The notes below the pieces were generated by a model, which was given only the letters and a program-made list of their open reading frames with translations, did not search any database and had not been told where the DNA came from. The position numbers and the translations under genes were made by a program. Positions 50,229 to 58,127 of a stretch of DNA of 64,000 bases are shown piece by piece; within the stretch, counting starts at the first letter, position 1; every line of letters begins with the position of its first letter. Source of the DNA: Janthinobacterium violaceinigrum (GTDB taxonomy: Bacteria > Pseudomonadota > Gammaproteobacteria > Burkholderiales > Burkholderiaceae_D); contig NZ_WFLI01000023.1 of the NCBI RefSeq assembly GCF_009208555.1, forward strand, positions 34,578 to 98,577. Direction: 5' to 3'.

Positions 50229-50822
50229 TCAGGATAGCAGAAGTTTAAGATCGTGCGCGATGGCGGCAGGTTTTTCGCCGTGGCGCACGAACAGGCGGAT
50301 CTTGCCTTCGCGGTCGAACACATAGGTGCCGGCCGTATGGTCGACCGTGTAGCTGCTGTCCGTTTCGCCCTCGACCTTGGCGTAATACACCTTGAATTCC
50401 TTGGCCACCTTGGCCGTCGCCTCGAGGCTGCCATACAGGCCCACGAAACGCTTGTCGAAGGCGGGCACATACTGCGCCAGCAATTGCTGCGTGTCGCGCT
50501 CGGGGTCGACGGTGACGAACAGCACTTGCACCTGGTCGGCCTGCGGCCCCATTTCCTGCATCACCTGCGCCATGTCGGCCATGGTCGTGGGACACACGTC
50601 CGGGCACTGCGTGTAGCCGAAGAACATCAGCACCAGCTTGCCCTTGTAGTCGGCCAGGGTGCGCGGGTGGCCCGTATGGTCCGTCAGTGCGAACTCGCGC
50701 GCATAGCCCAGGCCCGTCACGTCCGTGTTCTTGAAGGCCAGCTTCGGTGCGGCCGGCTTGCCGCAGCCGGCCAGCAGGGCGACCAGCGCGGCCGCCAGCA
50801 ATAAGGTCAGGTATTTTTTCAT
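50229..50822 (-). CDS. SCO1/SenC-type copper chaperone for cytochrome oxidase
   Basis: Thioredoxin-fold copper metallochaperone for the CuA centre, 197 residues. The signal ends in lipobox LAGC (Cys20), indicating a membrane-anchored lipoprotein. The copper ligands are Cys73 and Cys77 in CPDVC and His162 in TVDHTAGTY, all present. ATG 50822 overlaps the ctaB stop by 4 bp. It ends the heme A/heme O/SCO gene string. Confidence 0.95.
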   Translation of the reverse strand: MKKYLTLLLAAALVALLAGCGKPAAPKLAFKNTDVTGLGYAREFALTDHTGHPRTLADYKGKLVLMFFGYTQCPDVCPTTMADMAQVMQEMGPQADQVQVLFVTVDPERDTQQLLAQYVPAFDKRFVGLYGSLEATAKVAKEFKVYYAKVEGETDSSYTVDHTAGTYVFDREGKIRLFVRHGEKPAAIAHDLKLLLS

Positions 50823-51718
50823 GATCCGAGGGGAATGTAGTGGTCGACCAGCAAGGCCGCGAACAGCAATGCCAGGTAGATGATGGAATACGTAAAGGCT
50901 TTGCGTGCGATCAAGTCCGTGTAGTGGCGGTACATCTTCCACGCGTAGTACAGGAAACCGGCATTGAGCACCACGGCCGAGACCAGGTAGATCAGGCCGC
51001 TCATGCGCACGGCGTACGGCAGCAAGGTGGTGGCGGCCAGCGCGATCGAGTACAGCCAGACGTGGAATTGCGTGAATTTCAAGCCGTGCGTGACGGGCAG
51101 CATGGGCAGGCCCGAACGCGCGTAATCGTCGCGGCGGTACATGGCCAGGGCCCAGAAATGGGGCGGCGTCCAGACGAAAATGATCAGCACCAGCAGCCAG
51201 GCCTGCATCGGCACGTCGTTGGCCACGGCAGCCCAGCCCAGCGCGGGCGGCATGGCGCCGGACAGGCCGCCGATGACGATGTTTTGCGGCGTGGCCGGTT
51301 TCAGCACCATGGTGTAGATCAGGGCGTAGCCGACAAAGGTGACAAAGGTCAGCCACATGGTCAGCGGATTGACGAGGTGGTACAGGATCGCCATGCCCAG
51401 GCCGCCGATCACCAGCGCGAACACGACTGTCTGCTTCACCGTGATGTCGCCCATGGCCATGGGGCGGCGCGCCGTGCGGGCCATGCGCGCATCGATTTCG
51501 CGCTCGGCCAGGCAGTTGACGGCAAATGCGGCGCCCGCCAGCAGCCAGATACCGATGGTGCCGAACACCACCGCATGCCAGTCCGGCAATTCCTCGCTGG
51601 CCAGGAACATGCCGATGACGGCGCAAAACACGGCCAGCTGCGTCACGCGGGGCTTGGTCAGCGCCCAATACTGGGCGATGCGGGGGGAGGGTTTACGGCT
51701 GATGGTCTGAGTAGTCAT
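50819..51718 (-). CDS. ctaB: Heme O synthase (protoheme IX farnesyltransferase)
   Basis: UbiA-family membrane prenyltransferase, 299 residues, that farnesylates heme b to heme O. The two conserved loops are LAEREIDARMARTARRP (quoted short: NCLAEREIDARMARTARRP) and YRRDDYARSGLPMLP, with about eight membrane helices and LTKPRVTQLAVFCAVIGM at the N-terminus. It starts immediately after ctaA (1-bp step) and overlaps the SCO gene. The pair ctaA-ctaB supplies heme A to the oxidase encoded upstream. Confidence 0.97.
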   Translation of the reverse strand: MTTQTISRKPSPRIAQYWALTKPRVTQLAVFCAVIGMFLASEELPDWHAVVFGTIGIWLLAGAAFAVNCLAEREIDARMARTARRPMAMGDITVKQTVVFALVIGGLGMAILYHLVNPLTMWLTFVTFVGYALIYTMVLKPATPQNIVIGGLSGAMPPALGWAAVANDVPMQAWLLVLIIFVWTPPHFWALAMYRRDDYARSGLPMLPVTHGLKFTQFHVWLYSIALAATTLLPYAVRMSGLIYLVSAVVLNAGFLYYAWKMYRHYTDLIARKAFTYSIIYLALLFAALLVDHYIPLGS

Positions 51719-52897
51719 TTATGCGGTACGGGAAGGACTGGCTGGTGCCGAGGGCACTGGCGCGGCGGCGGAAGCAGATTTCCGCGCTACATCGAGTTGG
51801 AATTTAGCCTTGTAGTTTAACATGGTCAGCAACAACACGAGCAGCGCCGCCCCGCCGTTATGCATGACGGCAATCGACAATGGCCAGCTCAGGTAGATCG
51901 TCGCCAGGCCCGTGACCGCCTGCAGGGCCAGCACCAGCGCAATCCACCGTGCCGTGCCGCGCAGGGACGGCAGTGTCCACGCGCGCCACACGGTGTAGCC
52001 GATGCCGGCCAGCACGATGAAGGCGAAATTGCGGTGCACCCAGTGGATGGCCGTCAGCGCGGAAAACGGCAAATAGTGGCCGGCGGCCGTCTTGCCCAGC
52101 TCGCGCCACAAATGGAAACCATGCTCGAAATCCATCTCCGGTATGACCTTGCCGCCGCACAGGGGGAAATCCGTGCAGGCCAGGGTGGCGTAGTTGGTGC
52201 TCACCCAGCCGCCCAGCGCGATCTGCACGGTGAGCAGCACGAGCGAGAAAACGGCCAGCGCGCGCACGGGACGCAGCACGGCCGCGTCCGCATCGGCGCG
52301 CAGCAAGGGTTTGACGGCATGATCCTGGCGTCCGCCCAGCCACGTCAGCATGGCCAGCAAGCCCATGCCCAGCAGCAAGTGGATGGTGACGATCACCGGT
52401 TGCAGCTTCAATGTCACCGTCCAGGCGCCGAACGCGCCCTGCAGGCAGACGAACAGGAACAGCGCCGTCGGCAGCGCGGGGGCGAATTCCTCGCGGCGAT
52501 TCTTGCGCCACTGGCGCCATGCCTGCACCATCATCGCCACGATCAGCACGCCAATGGCCATGGCCAGGTAGCGGTGCGTCATCTCGATCCACGCCTTGAC
52601 CACCGTCACGGGGCCCGTCGGCATCAGGGTTTCCGCCGCCACGATGTGCTCGTGCGCAAGGAATGGGTTGGCCGAACCATAGCAGCCTGGCCAGTCAGGG
52701 CAGCCCAGGCCGGAATCGGACAGGCGCGTAAAGCCGCCGAACATGATCAGGTCGACCGTCAGGAAGACGGCGATCCACACGAGCTTGCGGTATTTATTGG
52801 CGTCCGCGGACACCCACACCATGGTCAAAGGCAGCAACGCCACCAGCAGACCCGTCAAGCCCAGCTGGGCCAGCGCGGAAAGATGCATCGTCGGCAT
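51719..52897 (-). CDS. ctaA: Heme A synthase (CtaA/Cox15)
   Basis: 392-residue membrane enzyme that oxidises the heme O methyl to formyl. It has eight predicted helices and the family motifs FGGFTRLSDSGLGCPDWPGCYG, EMTHRYLAMAIG and, in the second half, WVHRNFAFIVLAG. The His residues in HR pairs are likely heme ligands. ATG 52897 lies 9 bp from the preceding gene. The C-terminal tail is Ala/Pro/Ser-rich. Confidence 0.95.
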   Translation of the reverse strand: MPTMHLSALAQLGLTGLLVALLPLTMVWVSADANKYRKLVWIAVFLTVDLIMFGGFTRLSDSGLGCPDWPGCYGSANPFLAHEHIVAAETLMPTGPVTVVKAWIEMTHRYLAMAIGVLIVAMMVQAWRQWRKNRREEFAPALPTALFLFVCLQGAFGAWTVTLKLQPVIVTIHLLLGMGLLAMLTWLGGRQDHAVKPLLRADADAAVLRPVRALAVFSLVLLTVQIALGGWVSTNYATLACTDFPLCGGKVIPEMDFEHGFHLWRELGKTAAGHYLPFSALTAIHWVHRNFAFIVLAGIGYTVWRAWTLPSLRGTARWIALVLALQAVTGLATIYLSWPLSIAVMHNGGAALLVLLLTMLNYKAKFQLDVARKSASAAAPVPSAPASPSRTA

Positions 52898-52906
52898 GCG
52901 TTCCCC

Positions 52907-53536
52907 TTAACCGATCGCCGAAGCTTTGAGCAGCTTGGCGATGTCTTTCTTGATCTTGTTCGGGTCCGCGTCCTTCGGGAAGCGCATCATCAGATTACCC
53001 AGCGGGTCGATCAAGTACAGGTGATCGCTGGTCTGGCCGCCCGGCTCCACGGGCAGCCAGGCTTTCAGGGCGTCGCCATTCACGCGCAGCATGCTGGTGC
53101 CGTCGAATTCGCGCATCACCAGGGTGTCGAGCGGCTGGGCGTCCGTCACCAGCCAGACGCGCTCGAGACGCTCGCGCTCCTTGCCCTGCATCAAACGCAG
53201 TTGTTGCATGTCAAATAATTGCTTCTTGCATGTTTCCTGGCAGTCGGCTGGCCCCGTTTGCAGCAGCACCCATTTGCCCTTGAACTGGGCCAGCGGCGCG
53301 GCCTTGCCGTCCAGTTCCGTCACCTGCAGCTGCGCTTCCGGTATCGGGTGCAAGCGGGGGTCGATCAGGGCGCCGTAATTGTTGCGGCCCGTGGGCTTGA
53401 TGATGTAATACGTGAAATACGAGGCGATGATGGGAAAGGCGCACACGGCCACCACGGCCAATAGTTTCCACCGTCCCGTGTTCTGTGCCTGCTTGCCGGG
53501 GTTGTCTTGCATTGCTTCAGGGTTGTTTGTTTGCAC
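52907..53536 (-). CDS. Membrane-anchored SCO-like/thioredoxin-fold protein
   Basis: 209-residue protein with one N-terminal membrane helix (LLAVVAVCAFPIIASYFTYY) and a periplasmic thioredoxin-like domain. It has a CxxxC pair (DCQETCKKQ) and a late His (TSDHLYLIDP), the SCO pattern, but the rest is diverged from the true SCO gene in the same cluster. GTG 53536 follows AGGA by 7 bases; alternatives are TTG 53557 and ATG 53512. It overlaps the SURF1 gene slightly. It is likely a cytochrome oxidase assembly factor or thiol reductant. Confidence 0.8.
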   Translation of the reverse strand: MQTNNPEAMQDNPGKQAQNTGRWKLLAVVAVCAFPIIASYFTYYIIKPTGRNNYGALIDPRLHPIPEAQLQVTELDGKAAPLAQFKGKWVLLQTGPADCQETCKKQLFDMQQLRLMQGKERERLERVWLVTDAQPLDTLVMREFDGTSMLRVNGDALKAWLPVEPGGQTSDHLYLIDPLGNLMMRFPKDADPNKIKKDIAKLLKASAIG

Positions 53537-54275
53537 GTCGAAATCCTGTAAAGACAAAAAATAAAAAAGCCATCAGTGCCAGTGCATACCACTGGAATGC
53601 ATAGCCGCGGTGCTTGTCGGCGCCCAGGTCCGGCGCCGGCCAGTCGCGCACGGGAAGCTGGCTGGAGGCTGGCGCCGTTGCAGTCCGATCAACTACGTCG
53701 ACTGTTTGTTCAAGGATAAAAGGCTGCAAGGCCAGGCCGCTGGCTTGCGCCAGCTGGGCGATATCGGCATTTTGCACGATGGCGTGCGGCGCCAGGGCCG
53801 GTGCCGTGCCCAGTTCCATCACATGGCCCGCGTTCAGGCGCGCGATGCCGGCAATGGTGACGGTGCCCGTGGGCGTGGCGTAATCGGGGATGCGCGTGCG
53901 TTCGGCATTGTTGCGCGGCAGCCAGCCCTGCGCCACCAGCACGTGCATAGGGGAACCGTCGATCTGGAATGGCGTGAGCACGTGGAAACCCGCTTGTCCC
54001 TTGTAGGGGCGGTTGTCCAGGTAGACCGTCCAGGCAGGAACGAAATGGCCCGTGACGGTAACCCTGCGGTATTCGATCGCTTGCGCATCGGCCGCCAGCA
54101 TGGGCGCAGCCGTCAAGGACAGCGGTGCGGCCTGGTTGCCCGCCTCGAGCAGGGCGGCGCGCGCGACTTTTTCATCGCCGCGGCGCTGCTGCCATTGCGC
54201 CAAGGAGACGCCCAGCGCCACCAGTAGCAGCATTACAACAAATGGAATCCATCTAAAATGGAAGCGGATACGCAT
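53517..54275 (-). CDS. SURF1 family cytochrome oxidase assembly protein
   Basis: 252-residue SURF1/Shy1 protein with two membrane helices, one at each end (WIPFVVMLLLVALGVSLAQWQ and WYALALMAFLFFVFTGF), bracketing a periplasmic domain. Conserved patches are YRRVTVTGHFVPAWTVYLDNR, GFHVLTPF and VLVAQGWLPRN. SURF1 helps insert heme A into subunit I. It is divergent from a small DUF2909 gene and heads the assembly-gene string SURF1-SCO-like-ctaA-ctaB-SCO. Confidence 0.93.
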   Translation of the reverse strand: MRIRFHFRWIPFVVMLLLVALGVSLAQWQQRRGDEKVARAALLEAGNQAAPLSLTAAPMLAADAQAIEYRRVTVTGHFVPAWTVYLDNRPYKGQAGFHVLTPFQIDGSPMHVLVAQGWLPRNNAERTRIPDYATPTGTVTIAGIARLNAGHVMELGTAPALAPHAIVQNADIAQLAQASGLALQPFILEQTVDVVDRTATAPASSQLPVRDWPAPDLGADKHRGYAFQWYALALMAFLFFVFTGFRRANKQP

Positions 54276-54311
54276 TACAATGAAACCTCCTCAAGCCTGG
54301 CGCTACCATCC

Positions 54312-54512
54312 ATGAAAATCCTCGTTGCCATTGCCTTCATCCTGATCCTGGGCAGCCTGGGCTCGGCCCTGTTCTTCCTGATGCGCGACAAGGGCAAGAG
54401 CAACCGCACCGTGCAGGCGCTGGCCCTGCGCGTGGGCTTGTCGATCACCCTGTTCTTGCTGATCCTGCTGGCGCACAAGCTTGGCTATATTCAGCCCACT
54501 GGAATTCATTAA
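54312..54512 (+). CDS. DUF2909 twin-transmembrane protein
   Basis: 66-residue protein with two hydrophobic helices (ILVAIAFILILGSLGSALFFLM and LALRVGLSITLFLLILLAHKLG) separated by a basic loop RDKGKSNRT. This is the DUF2909 pattern, regularly found inside betaproteobacterial oxidase clusters. It runs opposite to the flanking SURF1 and ctaE genes. The start is ATG 54312 (MKILVAIAF); upstream codons in frame would lie inside the divergent promoter. Its role in oxidase assembly is inferred from context. Confidence 0.85.
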   Translation: MKILVAIAFILILGSLGSALFFLMRDKGKSNRTVQALALRVGLSITLFLLILLAHKLGYIQPTGIH

Positions 54513-54551
54513 CACCCGACATTGCCTGATTGGCAAATTCTTCAGACTAAG

Positions 54552-54590
54552 AAAAAAGCCGTACCCAGGATGTCCCGGTACGGCTTTTTT
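54552..54590. terminator. Bidirectional terminator between DUF2909 and ctaE
   Basis: AAAAAAGCCGTACC (54552-54565) and GGTACGGCTTTTTT (54577-54590) form a 14-bp stem around an 11-base loop, with T runs on either strand. It serves both convergent genes. Confidence 0.9.
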
Positions 54591-54635
54591 TATGGTGCGG
54601 ACGCACGCGTCAACGGCGCGCGCCCTACCCCGCCA

Positions 54636-55496
54636 TTATAACCAATACACGACCACGTACAGGCCCAGCCAGACGACGTCGACAAAGTGCCAGTACCAGG
54701 CGGCGCCTTCGAAGCCGAAGTGGTGCTCGGGCGTAAAGTGGCCTTTCAGCACGCGGTACAGGATGACGGACAGCATGATGGCGCCCAGGGTCACATGGAA
54801 GCCGTGGAAGCCCGTCAGCATGAAGAAGGTGGCGCCGTAGATGCCGGACGTCAATTTCAAGTTCAGTTCGCTGTAGGCGTGGATGTATTCGTAGACCTGG
54901 AAGCCCATGAAGATGGCGCCCAGCACGATGGTGGCAAACAGGAACAGGGCCGTCATGGCGCGGTGGCCGGCGCGCAGCGCGTGGTGCGAAATGGTCAGGG
55001 TGACGCCCGACGTCAGCAGCAGGGCCGTATTGATGGTCGGAATCCAGAACGGCGTCATGGTGGTAAATTCCTGCACCGTGCCGGCCGGACCCGTATTGCC
55101 CCAGTGGGCGGCAAAATCAGGCCAGATCACCTTGTGGTCGAGGTCGGCCAGCCATGGCATCGAGATGCTGCGCGCATAGAACAGGGCGCCAAAGAAGGCG
55201 GCAAAGAACATGACTTCCGAAAAGATGAACCAGCTCATGCTCCAGCGGAACGAGTGGTCGATGCGTTCGCTGTACAGGCCCTGCTCCGATTCGCTGATGG
55301 CGTCGCCGAACCAGAAATACAGCACCAGCAGGATGCCGGCGATGCCCAGGTAGTTGACGTACGGGCCCCAGGAGACGTCGTTGACCCAGGCCGAGGCGCC
55401 GATCATCGTCAGCAGCAGGCTGGCGCCGCCCAGCATGGGCCAGCGCGACGGGCCGGGCACGAAATAATAGGGTACGGCGGCGTGGTTGGAACTCAT
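54636..55496 (-). CDS. ctaE: Cytochrome c oxidase subunit III
   Basis: 286-residue seven-helix subunit III of the aa3/caa3 oxidase. Recognisable parts are YYFVPGPSRWPMLGG, RWSMSWFIFSEVMFFAAFFGALFYAR, TINTALLLTSGVTLTISHHA, LGAIFMGFQVYEY and the end TGFHGFHVTLGA...HFGFEGAAWYWHFVDVVWLGLYVVVYWL (here abridged). Three ATG codons occur in a row; ATG 55496 has GAGGAG at 6 bases and is chosen. Confidence 0.97.
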   Translation of the reverse strand: MSSNHAAVPYYFVPGPSRWPMLGGASLLLTMIGASAWVNDVSWGPYVNYLGIAGILLVLYFWFGDAISESEQGLYSERIDHSFRWSMSWFIFSEVMFFAAFFGALFYARSISMPWLADLDHKVIWPDFAAHWGNTGPAGTVQEFTTMTPFWIPTINTALLLTSGVTLTISHHALRAGHRAMTALFLFATIVLGAIFMGFQVYEYIHAYSELNLKLTSGIYGATFFMLTGFHGFHVTLGAIMLSVILYRVLKGHFTPEHHFGFEGAAWYWHFVDVVWLGLYVVVYWL

Positions 55497-55536
55497 CATC
55501 ATCTCCTCAAGAACTTATAGGGTGGTTTTTTATAAT

Positions 55537-55743
55537 TTATAAAACGACGAATTTAACTATCGAAATCAGGATGCCGATCAGGCAAGCCACCACCAGGAAG
55601 CCGGCGATGACGATGTGCACGGGATTGAGCTTGGCCGAATCCGTGTCGAAATCGCTCTTGCGGCGCAGGCCCGTAAACGACCACACGACGGCCCGCAGCG
55701 AATACAGGAACGATGCTTTTTCAGGCTGCTTGGTTTCGCCCAT
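55537..55743 (-). CDS. DUF2970 small membrane protein
   Basis: 68-residue protein with one C-terminal hydrophobic helix (IVIAGFLVVACLIGILISIVKF) after a cytoplasmic stretch SLRAVVWSFTGLRRKSD, the DUF2970 pattern. It lies between ctaG and ctaE in the oxidase cluster, as in many Burkholderiales. Its spacing of 9 bp from ctaG suggests cotranscription. No function is known. Confidence 0.88.
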   Translation of the reverse strand: MGETKQPEKASFLYSLRAVVWSFTGLRRKSDFDTDSAKLNPVHIVIAGFLVVACLIGILISIVKFVVL

Positions 55744-55752
55744 GGCGCTCTC

Positions 55753-56334
55753 CTATTGGACGGCCGGCGTCTGAGCCTGGCTCAGACCGGCAATCTCGAA
55801 AAACGTGTACGACAGGGTGATGGTCTTCACCTCTTTCGGCAGGGCCGGATCGAGGAAGAACACCACCGGCATTTGCCGCGCTTCGTTCGGTTTCAAGGTC
55901 TGCTGCTTGAAGCAGAAGCACTCGACCTTCTTGAAATGCGGCGTGGCGCTCTGCGGCGCGTAACTGGGGATGGCTTGCGCATTGACGACGCGGTTCTGCG
56001 TGTTGACCACTTCATACATGACGGTCACCAGCTCGCCCGGATGCACCTGCATGCTCGACACGGTGGGGCGGAAGCGCCATGGCCCCTGCGCATTGCCGTC
56101 GAACTCGACGGTGATGCTGCGCGTCGTGTCGACCTGCGTATTGTTATCGTAAGCCACCGTGCCATCTTTTTGCGTCAGCACGTTGATGCCCATCACTTCG
56201 CAAATCTGCTTGTAGACGGGAATCAGGGCATAGCCAAAGCCAAACATCAGGATGGCAATGACGACCAACTTGCCCAGCATCTTGCGGTTCAGGCCGCGTG
56301 TTTCCTCTTGCACGGGCGTCGTCACGACAGCCAC
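55753..56334 (-). CDS. ctaG: Cytochrome c oxidase assembly protein CtaG (Cox11)
   Basis: 193-residue Cox11-type copper chaperone that delivers Cu to the CuB site of subunit I. A single N-terminal helix (LVVIAILMFGFGYALIPVY) is followed by KQICEVMG and the copper motif KKVECFCFKQQTL (CFCF). All typical residues are present. The start is GTG 56334 or GTG 56325; the latter makes a 4-bp GTGA overlap with the small assembly gene. Neither has a good ribosome site, so translation is probably coupled. Confidence 0.93.
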   Translation of the reverse strand: MAVVTTPVQEETRGLNRKMLGKLVVIAILMFGFGYALIPVYKQICEVMGINVLTQKDGTVAYDNNTQVDTTRSITVEFDGNAQGPWRFRPTVSSMQVHPGELVTVMYEVVNTQNRVVNAQAIPSYAPQSATPHFKKVECFCFKQQTLKPNEARQMPVVFFLDPALPKEVKTITLSYTFFEIAGLSQAQTPAVQ

Positions 56335-56441
56335 AGCCGCTTGGCGAACACGGACAGGAAGAAGAAGGCGGCCAGGGCCCCCAGTATCAGCCCCGTACGC
56401 AGGTTGTTCGGTTTCTTACGCTCAGTTTTCACTTCGGTCAT
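56322..56441 (-). CDS. Cytochrome oxidase small assembly protein
   Basis: 39-residue protein from ATG 56441 to TGA 56322: a charged N-terminus MTEVKTERKKPNNLR and one hydrophobic helix (TGLILGALAAFFFLSVFAKR). Small proteins of this form lie between ctaD and ctaG in many betaproteobacteria and are annotated as oxidase assembly proteins. It overlaps the start of ctaG. It is easily missed because of its size. Confidence 0.8.
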   Translation of the reverse strand: MTEVKTERKKPNNLRTGLILGALAAFFFLSVFAKRLWLS

Positions 56442-56461
56442 GGCAGGCACTCTATTCAAAG

Positions 56462-56481
56462 GGGCCGGCAGGCGCCGGCCC
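56462..56481 (-). other. GC-rich hairpin between ctaD and downstream assembly genes
   Basis: GGGCCGGC (56462-56469) pairs with GCCGGCCC (56474-56481) around AGGC. On the minus strand it is followed by CTTTG only. It may partially terminate or protect the ctaCD transcript so that subunits I and II exceed assembly factors. Confidence 0.5.
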
Positions 56482-56521
56482 GTGACACTGGCATTCATTG
56501 ACGATGACTACTTGCCGATGA

Positions 56522-58114
56522 TTACTTGACGGTCGGCGGCGTTTCAAACGTGTGGAAAGGCGCCGGGCTCGGCACGGTCCATTCCAGGCCTTCCGCGCCT
56601 TCCCATGGCTTCGCCGGGGCAGCCTTGCCGCCGCGGATGGTCGGCAAGACCACGAAGAACAGGAAGTACACCTGCATCAGGCCGAAGCCGAAGCCGCCGA
56701 TCGAAGCGATCATGTTGAAATCCGTGAACTGCGCCGGATAGTCGGCGTAGCGGCGCGGCATGCCGGCCAGGCCCAGGAAGTGCATCGGGAAGAAGGTCAC
56801 GTTGAACGTGATCAGGGACAGCCAGAAGTGGATCTTGCCGCGCGTCTCGTTGTACATATGGCCCGTCCATTTCGGCGACCAGTAGTAGAAGCCGGCGAAC
56901 AGGGCAAACAGCGAACCGGCCACCAGCACGTAGTGGAAATGCGCCACCACATAATAGGTATCCTGCAGCTGGATGTCGATCGGCGTCACGGCCAGGATCA
57001 GGCCCGTGAAGCCGCCCATGGTGAAGACGAAGATGAAGCCCACCGAGAACAGCATCGGCGTTTCGAACGTCATCGAGCCCTTCCACATGGTGGCGATCCA
57101 GTTGAACACTTTCACGCCCGTGGGCACGGCGATCAGCATGGTCGCGTACATGAAGAACAGCTGGCTCGTCACCGGCATGCCGGTCGTGAACATGTGATGC
57201 GCCCAGACGATGAACGACAGGATGGCGATCGAGGCCGTGGCGTACACCATCGAGGCATAGCCGAACAGCGGCTTGCGGGCAAACGCGGGCAGGATCTGCG
57301 AGACGATGCCGAAGGCCGGCAAGATCATGATGTAGACCTCGGGGTGGCCGAAGAACCAGAAGATGTGCTGGTACATGACGGGGTCGCCGCCGCCTGCCGC
57401 ATTGAAGAAGGACGTGCCGAAATGGCGGTCCGTCAGGGTCATGGTAATGGCGCCGGCCAGCACGGGCATGACGGCGATCAACAGATACGCGGTAATCAGC
57501 CAGGTCCAGCAGAACATCGGCATTTTCATCAGCGTCATGCCGGGCGCGCGCATGTTGAGGATGGTGACGATGATGTTGATCGAGCCCATGATGGACGAGG
57601 CGCCCATCAGGTGCATGGCAAAAATCGCCATGTCCATGCCGGGGCCCATCTGCGTCGACAGCGGCGCGTACAGGGTCCAGCCGGCAGCCGTGGCGCCGCC
57701 CGGCACGAGGAAGGACGTGGCCAGCAGCAGCGCGGCCGGCGGCAGCAGCCAGAACGAGAAGTTGTTCATGCGGGCGAACGCCATGTCGGACGCGCCCACC
57801 TGCAGCGGGATCATCCAGTTGGCATAGCCCACGAAGGCGGGCATGATGGCGCCAAACACCATCACCAGGCCGTGCATGGTGGTCAGCTGGTTGAAGAATT
57901 CAGGGTGGAAAAATTGCAAGCCTGGGTGAAACAGTTCCGTACGGATCATCAGGGCCAGCACGCCGCCCGACAGCAGCATGATGAACGAAAACCACAGGTA
58001 CAAGGTACCGATATCTTTATGGTTGGTGGCAAACAGCCAGCGGCGCAGGCCCGTCGGGTGGTCGTGGGCGTGGTCGTGACCGGCGTGGTCCAAGGTGCTA
58101 GTGCTAGTGCTCAT
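56522..58114 (-). CDS. ctaD: Cytochrome c oxidase subunit I
   Basis: 530-residue catalytic subunit holding heme a and the heme a3/CuB site. It has twelve helices. Motifs include TTMHGLVMVFGAIMP with a heme a His, FWFFGHPEVYIMILPAFG with the CuB His-Tyr pair, WAHHMFTTGMP with two CuB His, and AHFHYVLVAGSLFALF with the heme a3 and heme a ligands. N-terminus is His/Asp-rich. It follows ctaC by 13 bp. Confidence 0.98.
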   Translation of the reverse strand: MSTSTSTLDHAGHDHAHDHPTGLRRWLFATNHKDIGTLYLWFSFIMLLSGGVLALMIRTELFHPGLQFFHPEFFNQLTTMHGLVMVFGAIMPAFVGYANWMIPLQVGASDMAFARMNNFSFWLLPPAALLLATSFLVPGGATAAGWTLYAPLSTQMGPGMDMAIFAMHLMGASSIMGSINIIVTILNMRAPGMTLMKMPMFCWTWLITAYLLIAVMPVLAGAITMTLTDRHFGTSFFNAAGGGDPVMYQHIFWFFGHPEVYIMILPAFGIVSQILPAFARKPLFGYASMVYATASIAILSFIVWAHHMFTTGMPVTSQLFFMYATMLIAVPTGVKVFNWIATMWKGSMTFETPMLFSVGFIFVFTMGGFTGLILAVTPIDIQLQDTYYVVAHFHYVLVAGSLFALFAGFYYWSPKWTGHMYNETRGKIHFWLSLITFNVTFFPMHFLGLAGMPRRYADYPAQFTDFNMIASIGGFGFGLMQVYFLFFVVLPTIRGGKAAPAKPWEGAEGLEWTVPSPAPFHTFETPPTVK

Positions 58115-58127
58115 GTACGGCTCCTAA

